Shown here piece after piece: positions 17,228 to 24,473 of a stretch of DNA of 35,814 nucleotides. A program made the translations under genes and the position numbers. The notes below the pieces were generated by a model. The model had not been told where the DNA came from. It searched no databases and saw only the letters and a list, made by a program, of their open reading frames with translations. Position 1 is the first letter of the stretch. Each line of letters opens with the position of its first letter. Source of the stretch: Halomonas eurihalina (GTDB taxonomy: Bacteria; Pseudomonadota; Gammaproteobacteria; Pseudomonadales; Halomonadaceae); the NCBI RefSeq assembly GCF_008274785.1, contig NZ_VTPU01000026.1:1-35814 (forward strand), read 5' to 3'.

Positions 17228-17662
17228 ATGACCGCTTTCAGGGATCGAAGCGGACTGCTCGGCGCTCGGTTGTTCGAGCGCCTGTCGTCACCGGCGCGTC
17301 CGGCACCGGAGGGCGACGAAGCAGTCGAGGCCACCCTGGCCTCCATCAAGCGACACCTGGTCGACCTACTCAACAGCCATCCGGGGCACAGCGAATGTGC
17401 CCCGGAGCTGGGTCTGCTCGACTTCAATGACGCCACGCTCGGTGTGCTTGACCTCGAACTCAAGGTCGAGCGTGCCATACGCGAGTGCATCGAACGCTTC
17501 GAGCCGCGGGTGAGTCGCGTTCAGGTCGAGACACTGCCCAACGAGGGTGCCCCGTTGCAGCTGCGCTTCCAGGTCCTGGCCACTCTGGACCTGGGGCATG
17601 ATTCGACCCAGACCACCATCGACCTGCTGCTCAACGACAAGCGCTACCAGTGCCTGAACTGA
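17228..17662 (+). CDS. tssE: T6SS baseplate protein TssE (gp25-like)
   Basis: A 144-residue protein. ATG 17228 lies four bases after the tssC stop and gives the expected gp25-family length; an upstream start would overlap tssC heavily. The lysozyme-like gp25 fold is shown by GLLGARLFERL, ATLASIKRHLVDLLNSHPGHSECAPELGLLDFND, and the C-terminal EPRVSRVQVETLPNEG and RFQVLATLDL. It anchors the sheath to the baseplate with TssF and TssG. Confidence 0.95.
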   Translation: MTAFRDRSGLLGARLFERLSSPARPAPEGDEAVEATLASIKRHLVDLLNSHPGHSECAPELGLLDFNDATLGVLDLELKVERAIRECIERFEPRVSRVQVETLPNEGAPLQLRFQVLATLDLGHDSTQTTIDLLLNDKRYQCLN

Positions 17663-17669
17663 GACCGAC

Positions 17670-19433
17670 ATGCTGAACCGCTACTACCGGGACGAACTGG
17701 ACTTTCTGAAGCGTCAGGGGCGGGAGTTTGCCGAGGGCAATCCCGGGCTCAGCCGTTTTCTGTCCGAGCAGAGCACCGATCCCGATGTCGAGCGCCTGCT
17801 CGAGGGCTTCGCTTTCCTGTCGGGCCGGTTGCGGGAGAAGGTCGATGACGAGTTCCCCGAACTGACTCACTCGTTGATCGGCATGTTGTGGCCCAACTAC
17901 CTGCGGCCGGTGCCGAGCATGACGGTGATGCAATTCACCCCGCACTGGCACGGGCTGAGTGGCGCCCAGACCGTACCTCGTGGTACCAGCCTGGCCAGTC
18001 GCGAGGTCGAGGGTACGGCTTGCAGTTTTCGTACCTGCCACGAGCTGACGCTCTACCCACTGGCCCATGATGGGGTCACGGCTCACCATTCCCGTGAGGC
18101 CTCGGTGGTCGAGCTGGATCTGGCGGTGCACAGCGATCAGCCCCTCGATGCTCTGGGCGTGGGCGACCTGCGCCTGCATCTGGGCGGCAATGGCTATACG
18201 GCCCGTACCCTTTATCTGTGGCTGAGCCACTACCTGGCCGGTATCGAACTGGAAGTCGACGGCCTGCGCCTGCCGCTGCCCACGCGCCTGTTGGCGCCGG
18301 TGGGCTTCGCTGCCGAGGATGCGCTGCTGCCGTACCCGCGCAACGTCTACCAGGGCTATCGCATCCTGCAGGAATACCTGTGCTTCCCCGAGGCCTTCCA
18401 GTTCTTCGACCTGCAGCGCCTGGGCGATTACCTGCCGGCGCGTCTGGCCGAGCGGGTGACGTTGCGCTTCACCTTCTCGCGTACCCTGCCGGCGGATGCC
18501 CGGGTAGGGGACGATAGCCTGGCGCTGTACTGCACGCCGGCGATCAACCTCTTCGCCCATGACGCCGACCCGGTGGACCTCAGCGGCGAGCGCAGCGAAT
18601 ATCGTATCCGTCCCAGCAGCCGCTTCCCGTCGCACTACGAGGTGTTCAGCGTCGATGACGTGGAGGGATGGCTTGAGAGCGAAAGCGGGCGCATCCGCGG
18701 AGAGCCGCGCCGATACGTGCCTTTCGAGAGTTTCGAGCACCAGATCGAGCGCGACCGGGGGCGTGAAGCCCGCTACTACCGGGTACGTGTGCGCGACAGC
18801 CTGCGTGGCGACGGTTTCGACCACGACATCGCCTTCGTGCGAGGCGACGAGCAGGCTTGCCTGGGGCTGCGCGAGACCATCTCGCTGAGCTTGACCTGCA
18901 GTAATCGCGAGCTGCCCGAGCGGCTGACGGTCGGCGATATCTGCGTGCCCACCGAGGACAGCCCGGCCTTTGCCGAGTTTCGCAATATCACCCGGCCGAC
19001 CCCGACCATGCGACCGACCCTGGACGGCAGTCTGCTGTGGACGCTGATTTCCAATCTGTCGCTGAATTACCTGTCATTGCTCGACCGCGACGCCCTGCGG
19101 TCGGTGCTGCGGGTCTACGACTTCCGGGCGCTGGTCGACCGCCAGGCCGAGCGCATCGCCCAGAAGCGCCTGGCCGGCATCATCGATATCCAGACCGAGC
19201 CGGTGGATCGGCTTTACCGTGGCCTGCCAGTACGCGGGCTGCGCTCCGAGATGACCCTGGATCAGGAAGCCTTCGGCGACGAGGGGAGTCTCTTCCTGTT
19301 CGCCAGCGTGCTGTCCCGGTTCTTCTCGCTGTACGCCAGCATCAACTCCTTTCACGAGTTGCACGTCACCAACCTTCATAACCGCGAGCGCTACGCATGG
19401 ACCTTGCAGTCGGGCCAGCAGCCCCTGATGTAG
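17670..19433 (+). CDS. tssF: T6SS baseplate protein TssF (VasA)
   Basis: A 587-residue protein with the standard start region YYRDELDFLKRQGREFAEGNPGLSRFL. Other landmarks are DPDVERLLEGFAFLSGRLREKVDDEFPELTHSLIGMLWPNYLRPVPSM, the Asp/Glu-rich middle, and the C-terminal SLFLFASVLSRFFSLYASINSFHEL. TssF forms a 2:1 complex with TssG in the baseplate wedge. Its 3' end overlaps tssG by 37 bases. Confidence 0.97.
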   Translation: MLNRYYRDELDFLKRQGREFAEGNPGLSRFLSEQSTDPDVERLLEGFAFLSGRLREKVDDEFPELTHSLIGMLWPNYLRPVPSMTVMQFTPHWHGLSGAQTVPRGTSLASREVEGTACSFRTCHELTLYPLAHDGVTAHHSREASVVELDLAVHSDQPLDALGVGDLRLHLGGNGYTARTLYLWLSHYLAGIELEVDGLRLPLPTRLLAPVGFAAEDALLPYPRNVYQGYRILQEYLCFPEAFQFFDLQRLGDYLPARLAERVTLRFTFSRTLPADARVGDDSLALYCTPAINLFAHDADPVDLSGERSEYRIRPSSRFPSHYEVFSVDDVEGWLESESGRIRGEPRRYVPFESFEHQIERDRGREARYYRVRVRDSLRGDGFDHDIAFVRGDEQACLGLRETISLSLTCSNRELPERLTVGDICVPTEDSPAFAEFRNITRPTPTMRPTLDGSLLWTLISNLSLNYLSLLDRDALRSVLRVYDFRALVDRQAERIAQKRLAGIIDIQTEPVDRLYRGLPVRGLRSEMTLDQEAFGDEGSLFLFASVLSRFFSLYASINSFHELHVTNLHNRERYAWTLQSGQQPLM

Positions 19434-20416
19434 CGCTCGCCCCCCTGGTCGACGGGGCCCGGCGCTACGACTTCTATCAACTGGTGGAATTGCTTCACCG
19501 GCACTACGGCGACGATCTGGAAGGAGATCGGGAGGCCGATCCTGCCGCCGAGCGAGTGCGTTTCGAGGCGTCGGCCTCGTTGGGCTTCCCGGGCAGCGAC
19601 ATTCTCGCCCTGGAGCCCCAGGATGCCGAGCGTTACACCATGCGCGTCAGTTTCCTGGGGCTCCAGGGGGCCCAGTCGCCATTGCCGGGTTACTACCTGG
19701 AGGCCATGGCCCATGCCGAGGCGCATCGCGAAGGCGCGGCCGGGGACTTCCTGAATCTCTTCAACCACCGGGTGCTATCGCTTCTGCATCGCGGCTGGCG
19801 CAAGTATCGCCACCATGTGCGTTACCAGGACGGGGCCGAGGACGGTTTCTCGGCGGCAATCTTCTCCCTGGTCGGGTTGGCCGATGAGCGGTTGCGCGGC
19901 GAGACGCCGATCAACTGGAGCAAGATGCTGGCCTATGCCGGTCTGCTGGCTGGCCGTTCGCGCTCGCCGGATGTGGTAGCGGGCATCGTCGGCCACTGCT
20001 TCGATCTCGATGGCGTCGAGATCGAGCCCTGGGTGCACCGGCGGGTCGAGATTCCATCGGACCAGCGCACCCGAAGCGGCCTGAGCGGCTCCACACTGGG
20101 CCAGGATATGGTCGCCGGCGGCTGGGTCGACGATATCAGCGGCAAGTTCGCACTGCGTATGCGCGGCCTGGATTTGACCCGCTTCCGCGATTTCTTGCCC
20201 GACGGCCGCGACCATCAGGCGCTGCACACCCTGATGGAATTCGTGCTGCGTGAGCCTCTGGCCTACGACCTGGAACTCGAGCTCCTGGAGCGCGACGTGA
20301 AGCCCATGCGCCTGGGCGAAGGAGGCAGTTGCCAACTGGGCTGGACGACCTTCGTCAAGCCCGAGGCAGGCACGGCGGCCCAGCGGCGCCGGGTGCGCAT
20401 TCAGATGACACGGTGA
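19397..20416 (+). CDS. tssG: T6SS baseplate protein TssG (VasB)
   Basis: A 339-residue protein starting inside tssF; this start keeps the N-terminal YDFYQLVELLHRHYGDD, which is the family's conserved opening. Further landmarks are VRFEASASLGFPGSDILALE, MRVSFLGLQGAQSPLPGYYLE, FLNLFNHRVLSLLHRGWRKYRHHVRY, the LAGRSRSPDVVAGIVGHCFD segment, and LGQDMVAGGWVDDISGKFALRM. It partners TssF and TssK in the baseplate. Confidence 0.97.
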   Translation: MDLAVGPAAPDVALAPLVDGARRYDFYQLVELLHRHYGDDLEGDREADPAAERVRFEASASLGFPGSDILALEPQDAERYTMRVSFLGLQGAQSPLPGYYLEAMAHAEAHREGAAGDFLNLFNHRVLSLLHRGWRKYRHHVRYQDGAEDGFSAAIFSLVGLADERLRGETPINWSKMLAYAGLLAGRSRSPDVVAGIVGHCFDLDGVEIEPWVHRRVEIPSDQRTRSGLSGSTLGQDMVAGGWVDDISGKFALRMRGLDLTRFRDFLPDGRDHQALHTLMEFVLREPLAYDLELELLERDVKPMRLGEGGSCQLGWTTFVKPEAGTAAQRRRVRIQMTR

Positions 20417-20420
20417 ACCC

Positions 20421-21743
20421 ATGAACGAGACGTTTTCCCAGCAGCAGGCCATCACTCTGGTGGTCACCAACAGTGAACGGCTCGAGGGCCGCTCGACCAG
20501 CAGCCACGTCTTTCCGGCCGAGGGCGGCACCCTGGGCAGCGGGTCGTCCGACGACTGGCTGTTGCAGGATCACGCCAACCGGGTACGCCCCGGACATGCC
20601 GAGATCCAGCGCTTGGACGGTCGTTTCTGCCTGATCGACCGCTGTGGCCAGACCTTCGTCAACCGCGCGACGCTGCCGATCGGTCGCGAGCGCCGTGTAG
20701 CGCTGCGCGACGGTGATGAGTTGCAGGTAGGGGAATACTGGCTGCGGGTGCACATGGGCGACCGTCAGGCCGCTGTCGCCGGTGTGCAGCCACTGGCAAC
20801 CCTGGTCGACGAGGAGCACGAGACGCTGGAGGGCGCCGAGCCGGTGTCGGCCACCGCTGTCGTGACACGACCCCAGCATGACCCGCTGGAGGCACTGGGC
20901 GAGGTTTCATCGGCGCAGCGCCATCAGGATCCCATGGCCGCGCTGGCCGACGAGACCATCGCTGGCGAGGACGATCATCACGAACTGCTCGATGCCCTGG
21001 ACGGGCAGGGCGCTACCGCAGGTGCGCCGGCCGCACCAAGGCAACGAGGTTACGAGGACCCCGACATGAATGAACACCTGCTGAACGATCTGGAACGCTC
21101 GGTCGGCGAGCAACTCGAAGAGCGCTGGCAAGATGAGCCAACAGGAGAGGTCGGCCACGTCGGCGCCTCACCGCTGCTGCAGACCCTGGGCGGCGAGTTG
21201 CGCTTCCGCGACAGTGCCGAGCAGCACGCCTTTCTCGAAGAGGCGGGGCGTACTCTCAAGGCCACAGTGGAAGGCCTGCTGGCGCTACACCAGGCCCACG
21301 ACGGTAGCCGCTATCCGCTGCGCGACCGTCGCCTGCAGCCCATCGAGGACAACCCGCTGCGCCTGGGGCAATCCTATGACCAGACACTGACGACACTGTT
21401 TGCTGCCCAGCGCAGCCCGGTGCATCTCTCGGCGCCGGCGGCGGTGTCAGAATGCCTCGAACACCAGCAACAGCACCAGGCCGCAGTGGAGGAAGCCATC
21501 GGGACGGCTCTCAAGTCGATTCTCGATGCCTTCTCGCCGGATGCCTTGCTCAAGCGTTTTCATGCCTATCGTGGCGCAGGTCGCCAGGGTGAGGACGAAG
21601 GCGGCTGGGCCTGGGAGATGTATCGCCACTACTACCAGGAACTCAACTCGGGTCGGCAGCAGGGCTTCGAGAAACTGTTCTGGGAAGTCTTCGAACAGGC
21701 CTACGACCAGTCGGTGCGCCGCCAGCAGCGGGAGGACGCATGA
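20421..21743 (+). CDS. tagH: T6SS FHA-domain protein TagH (VasC)
   Basis: A 440-residue protein. The N-terminal FHA-like domain spans about residues 15-110. The C-terminal domain (SPDALLKRFHAYRGAGRQGEDEGGWAWEMYRHYYQ) is the helical part typical of T6SS FHA proteins. The middle contains repeated short Glu/His/Asp-rich segments (DPLEALGEVSSAQRHQDPMAALADE) and is probably disordered. The usual phosphothreonine-binding residues look changed: the GR position is G39-S40 and the SxxH position is R56-P57-G58-H59, while N81 remains. With no PpkA kinase or PppA phosphatase gene in the window, it may act as a phosphorylation-independent scaffold. The stop overlaps the tssJ start (ATGA). Confidence 0.9.
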   Translation: MNETFSQQQAITLVVTNSERLEGRSTSSHVFPAEGGTLGSGSSDDWLLQDHANRVRPGHAEIQRLDGRFCLIDRCGQTFVNRATLPIGRERRVALRDGDELQVGEYWLRVHMGDRQAAVAGVQPLATLVDEEHETLEGAEPVSATAVVTRPQHDPLEALGEVSSAQRHQDPMAALADETIAGEDDHHELLDALDGQGATAGAPAAPRQRGYEDPDMNEHLLNDLERSVGEQLEERWQDEPTGEVGHVGASPLLQTLGGELRFRDSAEQHAFLEEAGRTLKATVEGLLALHQAHDGSRYPLRDRRLQPIEDNPLRLGQSYDQTLTTLFAAQRSPVHLSAPAAVSECLEHQQQHQAAVEEAIGTALKSILDAFSPDALLKRFHAYRGAGRQGEDEGGWAWEMYRHYYQELNSGRQQGFEKLFWEVFEQAYDQSVRRQQREDA

Positions 21744-22294
21744 TCCCCCGGCGGGTCGGGGCCGCGTCGCTGATGCGGTGCCTGGCACTTGGCAGCATGC
21801 TCATGGCACTGGCCGGATGTGCCTCCACCTTCGAGGCCACCGGCAAGACCTTCCAGGTGCTGAAGGACCCTTCGATCCCGGTGGGATATCCGGAGGATCG
21901 TCCGTCGCGGGTCGATCTGAGCATGCTGGCCGCGCCCAGCATGAACCCCAACGCCGAAGGCGAGGGTACGCCACTGCGCTTTCAGATCCTGCAGCTCAAG
22001 GACGACTCGATGCTGATGTCGGCCGATAATCACCAGCTTCAGGCGGACCTCGAAGAGGCGCTCGGCACCAACTACCTGACCCATGACGACTTCACCCTGC
22101 TGCCCGGCCAGTTCAAGTTCTACGAGCCGTTTGAGGTAGAAGAGGACACCCGCTACATCGGCATCATCGCCTTCTACTCCAACCCCAACCAGGCGCAGTG
22201 GAAGAAGGTGGTGGATATCGACGACCGGGGGCGTGACTACCACCTGCTGGTGCATCTGCTGGAGCGCGAGGCTGCGCTGAGGAAGGAAACCTGA
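21740..22294 (+). CDS. tssJ: T6SS outer-membrane lipoprotein TssJ (VasD)
   Basis: A 184-residue protein with a lipoprotein signal: basic start, hydrophobic core and lipobox LAGC with the acylated Cys at 27. The mature part is the TssJ transthyretin-like fold (PSRVDLSMLAAPSMNPNAEG, PLRFQILQLKDDSMLMSAD, DFTLLPGQFKFYEPFEVEEDTRYIGIIAFYSN). It anchors the TssLM complex to the outer membrane. Start overlaps the tagH stop, and the stop overlaps the tssK start by one base. Confidence 0.96.
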   Translation: MIPRRVGAASLMRCLALGSMLMALAGCASTFEATGKTFQVLKDPSIPVGYPEDRPSRVDLSMLAAPSMNPNAEGEGTPLRFQILQLKDDSMLMSADNHQLQADLEEALGTNYLTHDDFTLLPGQFKFYEPFEVEEDTRYIGIIAFYSNPNQAQWKKVVDIDDRGRDYHLLVHLLEREAALRKET

Positions 22295-23628
22295 TGGCCA
22301 GTCGCAATCCCGTGGTCTGGAGTGAAGGGCTGTTCATCAAGCCCCAGCACTTCCAGCAGCAGCAGCGCAGTCTGGAAGGGCTGATCGACACCCGTCTGCG
22401 CGGCGTCGGCGGCCACCTGCACGGTTTTTTGACCCTGACGCTCAATACCGAGTATCTGAGCTTCGGGCGCATCGCCCTCAGCCAGGCCAGTGGCGTGCTC
22501 CCCGATGGCACCCCCTTCCGCCTGCCCGACGACGACCTGGAGCCCCCGGCGCTGGAGATTGCCGATGCCTCGGTGGCCAATCAGGTGGTCTACCTGGGCG
22601 TGCCGCTGGCGACCGACGGCGTGGCCGAAGTGAGCTGGGAGACCTCGTCGCTGCCGTCTCGCTACCGCGCCGAAACGCGTGGCGTGCGCGACCTGCACTC
22701 TCGGGCCGGCGACCTGGCCGATCTCGATCTGGCGCGTGTCGCCCCGCGGCTGCTGCTCGAGCAGGACGACCGCAGCGCCTACGCCTGTTTGGCGGTAGCA
22801 CGGATCCTCGAGCGACGTCCGGATGGCAGCCTGGTGCTCGACGAGGCGTTCCTGCCGACCCTGCTCAATGTCCAGGCAGCGCCGGTGTTGCAGCGTTTCG
22901 TCGGCGAAATGGCCGGCTTGATGCGCGAGCGGGCCCGCAATCTGGCCCAGCGGCTGGCCACTCCCAATCAATCCGGAGTCGCCGACGTTGCCGACTTCAT
23001 GCTGCTGCAGTCGCTCAACCGCGCCCAGCCGCGTTTTCAGCACCTGGCACGACTCGGTCACCTGCATCCCGAGCGGCTCTATGCCGACATGCTCGAGGTT
23101 TGTTGCGAACTGACCACCTTCACCGCCGAGTCGCGGCTGCCACCGGAGTTTCCGGCCTATGACCATGACCGGCCGGAGGCCGCTTTCCGGCCGCTGATGC
23201 AGAGCCTGCGTCAGTCGCTGTCCACCGTGCTCGAGCCGCGCGCCATGGCCATCCAGCTGCAGTCGCGCCGCTTCGGGCTCAAGGTTGCCACCCTGGCCGA
23301 TCACAGCCTGCTCGACGACGCCGACTTCATCCTGGCAGTGCGGGCGGACCTGCCGCCGGAACGCTTGCGCAAGCTGTTCGTGCAGCAGACCAAGGTGGCC
23401 AGCGTCGAGCGCATTCGCGACCTCATCAGCCTGCAGTTGCCGGGCATCCCGCTCGAGCCTCTGCCGGTAGCGCCGCGCCAGTTGCCGTTCCATGCCGGTT
23501 ACACCTACTTCCGTCTCGACCGCCAGAGCGAGGCCTGGAGCATGCTGCGCGGCGCCAGCGGCTTCGCCTTCCACGTTGCCGGTGACTTCCCGGGGCTGGA
23601 AATGCAGTTCTGGGCGATCAGGAGCTAA
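22294..23628 (+). CDS. tssK: T6SS baseplate adaptor TssK (VasE)
   Basis: A 444-residue protein with the classical N terminus NPVVWSEGLFIKPQHFQQQQR, followed by GVLPDGTPFRLPD, LPSRYRAETRGVRDLHS, the mid-protein LLQSLNRAQPRFQHLARLGHLHPERLYADMLE, and C-terminal LRKLFVQQTKVASVERIRDLISLQLPGIPLEPLPVAPRQLPF. TssK trimers connect the baseplate wedge to TssL and TssM in the cytoplasm. Related in fold to phage receptor-binding proteins. Confidence 0.97.
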   Translation: MASRNPVVWSEGLFIKPQHFQQQQRSLEGLIDTRLRGVGGHLHGFLTLTLNTEYLSFGRIALSQASGVLPDGTPFRLPDDDLEPPALEIADASVANQVVYLGVPLATDGVAEVSWETSSLPSRYRAETRGVRDLHSRAGDLADLDLARVAPRLLLEQDDRSAYACLAVARILERRPDGSLVLDEAFLPTLLNVQAAPVLQRFVGEMAGLMRERARNLAQRLATPNQSGVADVADFMLLQSLNRAQPRFQHLARLGHLHPERLYADMLEVCCELTTFTAESRLPPEFPAYDHDRPEAAFRPLMQSLRQSLSTVLEPRAMAIQLQSRRFGLKVATLADHSLLDDADFILAVRADLPPERLRKLFVQQTKVASVERIRDLISLQLPGIPLEPLPVAPRQLPFHAGYTYFRLDRQSEAWSMLRGASGFAFHVAGDFPGLEMQFWAIRS

Positions 23629-23631
23629 GCC

Positions 23632-24447
23632 ATGAACGAACTCGCCACCCACGACGACGCCCGTCGCCATGAGGACAGCATCGATATTCAGGGGCTGGAA
23701 CGGCTGATCCACAGCGATGCCGACCATCTGGATGCCGATGAGGATTACTGGTTCCGCTTGCGCGGTCATAACCTCAATCCGCTGGTGGACGCCGCCGGTT
23801 CGCTGTTGGGCATGGTGGTGCGGGTCCGCCAGCTCGACCGGCTCGACGATATCGAGCGCCTCTACCGCCAGGTGGTCGACGAGATCGCCGCCATCGAGGT
23901 CGAACTCACCGAGCAGGGCTATGACCGGCCGACCCTGCTGGCTTACCGCTATGTGCTGTGTTCCTTCATCGACGAGGCGGTGATGAGCACCGACTGGGGC
24001 CAGCAGAGCCAGTGGGCCGGCCACTCGTTGCTGACGCGTTTCCACAACGAGACCTGGGGTGGCGAGAAGGTCTTCTCGATCCTCGCCCGGCTGCGCCAGG
24101 AGCCGCGTCGCTACCGTGACCTGCTGGCCTTCATCTACCTGTGCCTGTGCCTGGGCTTCGAGGGCCGCTACAAGGTCATGCCCCATGGCCGCGAGGAGTA
24201 CGAGCAGGTGCTGCGCGAGCTGGGCGACCAACTGGTGGCCCTCGACGAGCCCGGCGAAGAGGGCCTGACTCGCCCGCTGGACAATGTGCTCGCCGATGCG
24301 CGCCGCCAGGGCGACGGCCTGCCCCTGTGGGGCATCTTCGCGCTCTTCGCGCTGACCATGGTGGTGGCCTACGCTGGCTTTTCCTTGTCGCTGGAGCACC
24401 AGGCCGATCAGGTCGGCCTGGCGCTGGAACGCATCATCAACTCGTAA
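23632..24447 (+). CDS. tssL: T6SS inner-membrane protein TssL (DotU family, VasF)
   Basis: A 271-residue protein. The cytoplasmic helical domain carries DotU signatures: HNLNPLVDAAGSLLGMVVRVR, RYVLCSFIDEAVMSTDWGQQSQWAGHSLLTRFHNETWGGEKVFSIL, LLAFIYLCLCLGFEGRYKVM. A single C-terminal membrane helix lies at about residues 234-254. There is no OmpA-type peptidoglycan-binding extension, so wall anchoring must come from another protein. Four bases separate it from tssK. Confidence 0.96.
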   Translation: MNELATHDDARRHEDSIDIQGLERLIHSDADHLDADEDYWFRLRGHNLNPLVDAAGSLLGMVVRVRQLDRLDDIERLYRQVVDEIAAIEVELTEQGYDRPTLLAYRYVLCSFIDEAVMSTDWGQQSQWAGHSLLTRFHNETWGGEKVFSILARLRQEPRRYRDLLAFIYLCLCLGFEGRYKVMPHGREEYEQVLRELGDQLVALDEPGEEGLTRPLDNVLADARRQGDGLPLWGIFALFALTMVVAYAGFSLSLEHQADQVGLALERIINS

Positions 24448-24473
24448 TCTACGGCAACTCCGAGGGAGAGACT

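Noticed and set aside
22237..24399. Long minus-strand open frame of 720 codons opposite tssK and tssL
   Set aside because: It is the antisense shadow of strongly conserved T6SS genes in GC-rich DNA. The translation is low-complexity (Gln, His, Gly, Leu rich) with no family resemblance.
24141..24473. In-frame extension of ClpV into tssL
   Set aside because: The extra sequence is Arg/Gly-rich out-of-frame tssL. ATG 24474 with GGGAGAG upstream matches the ClpV N domain.
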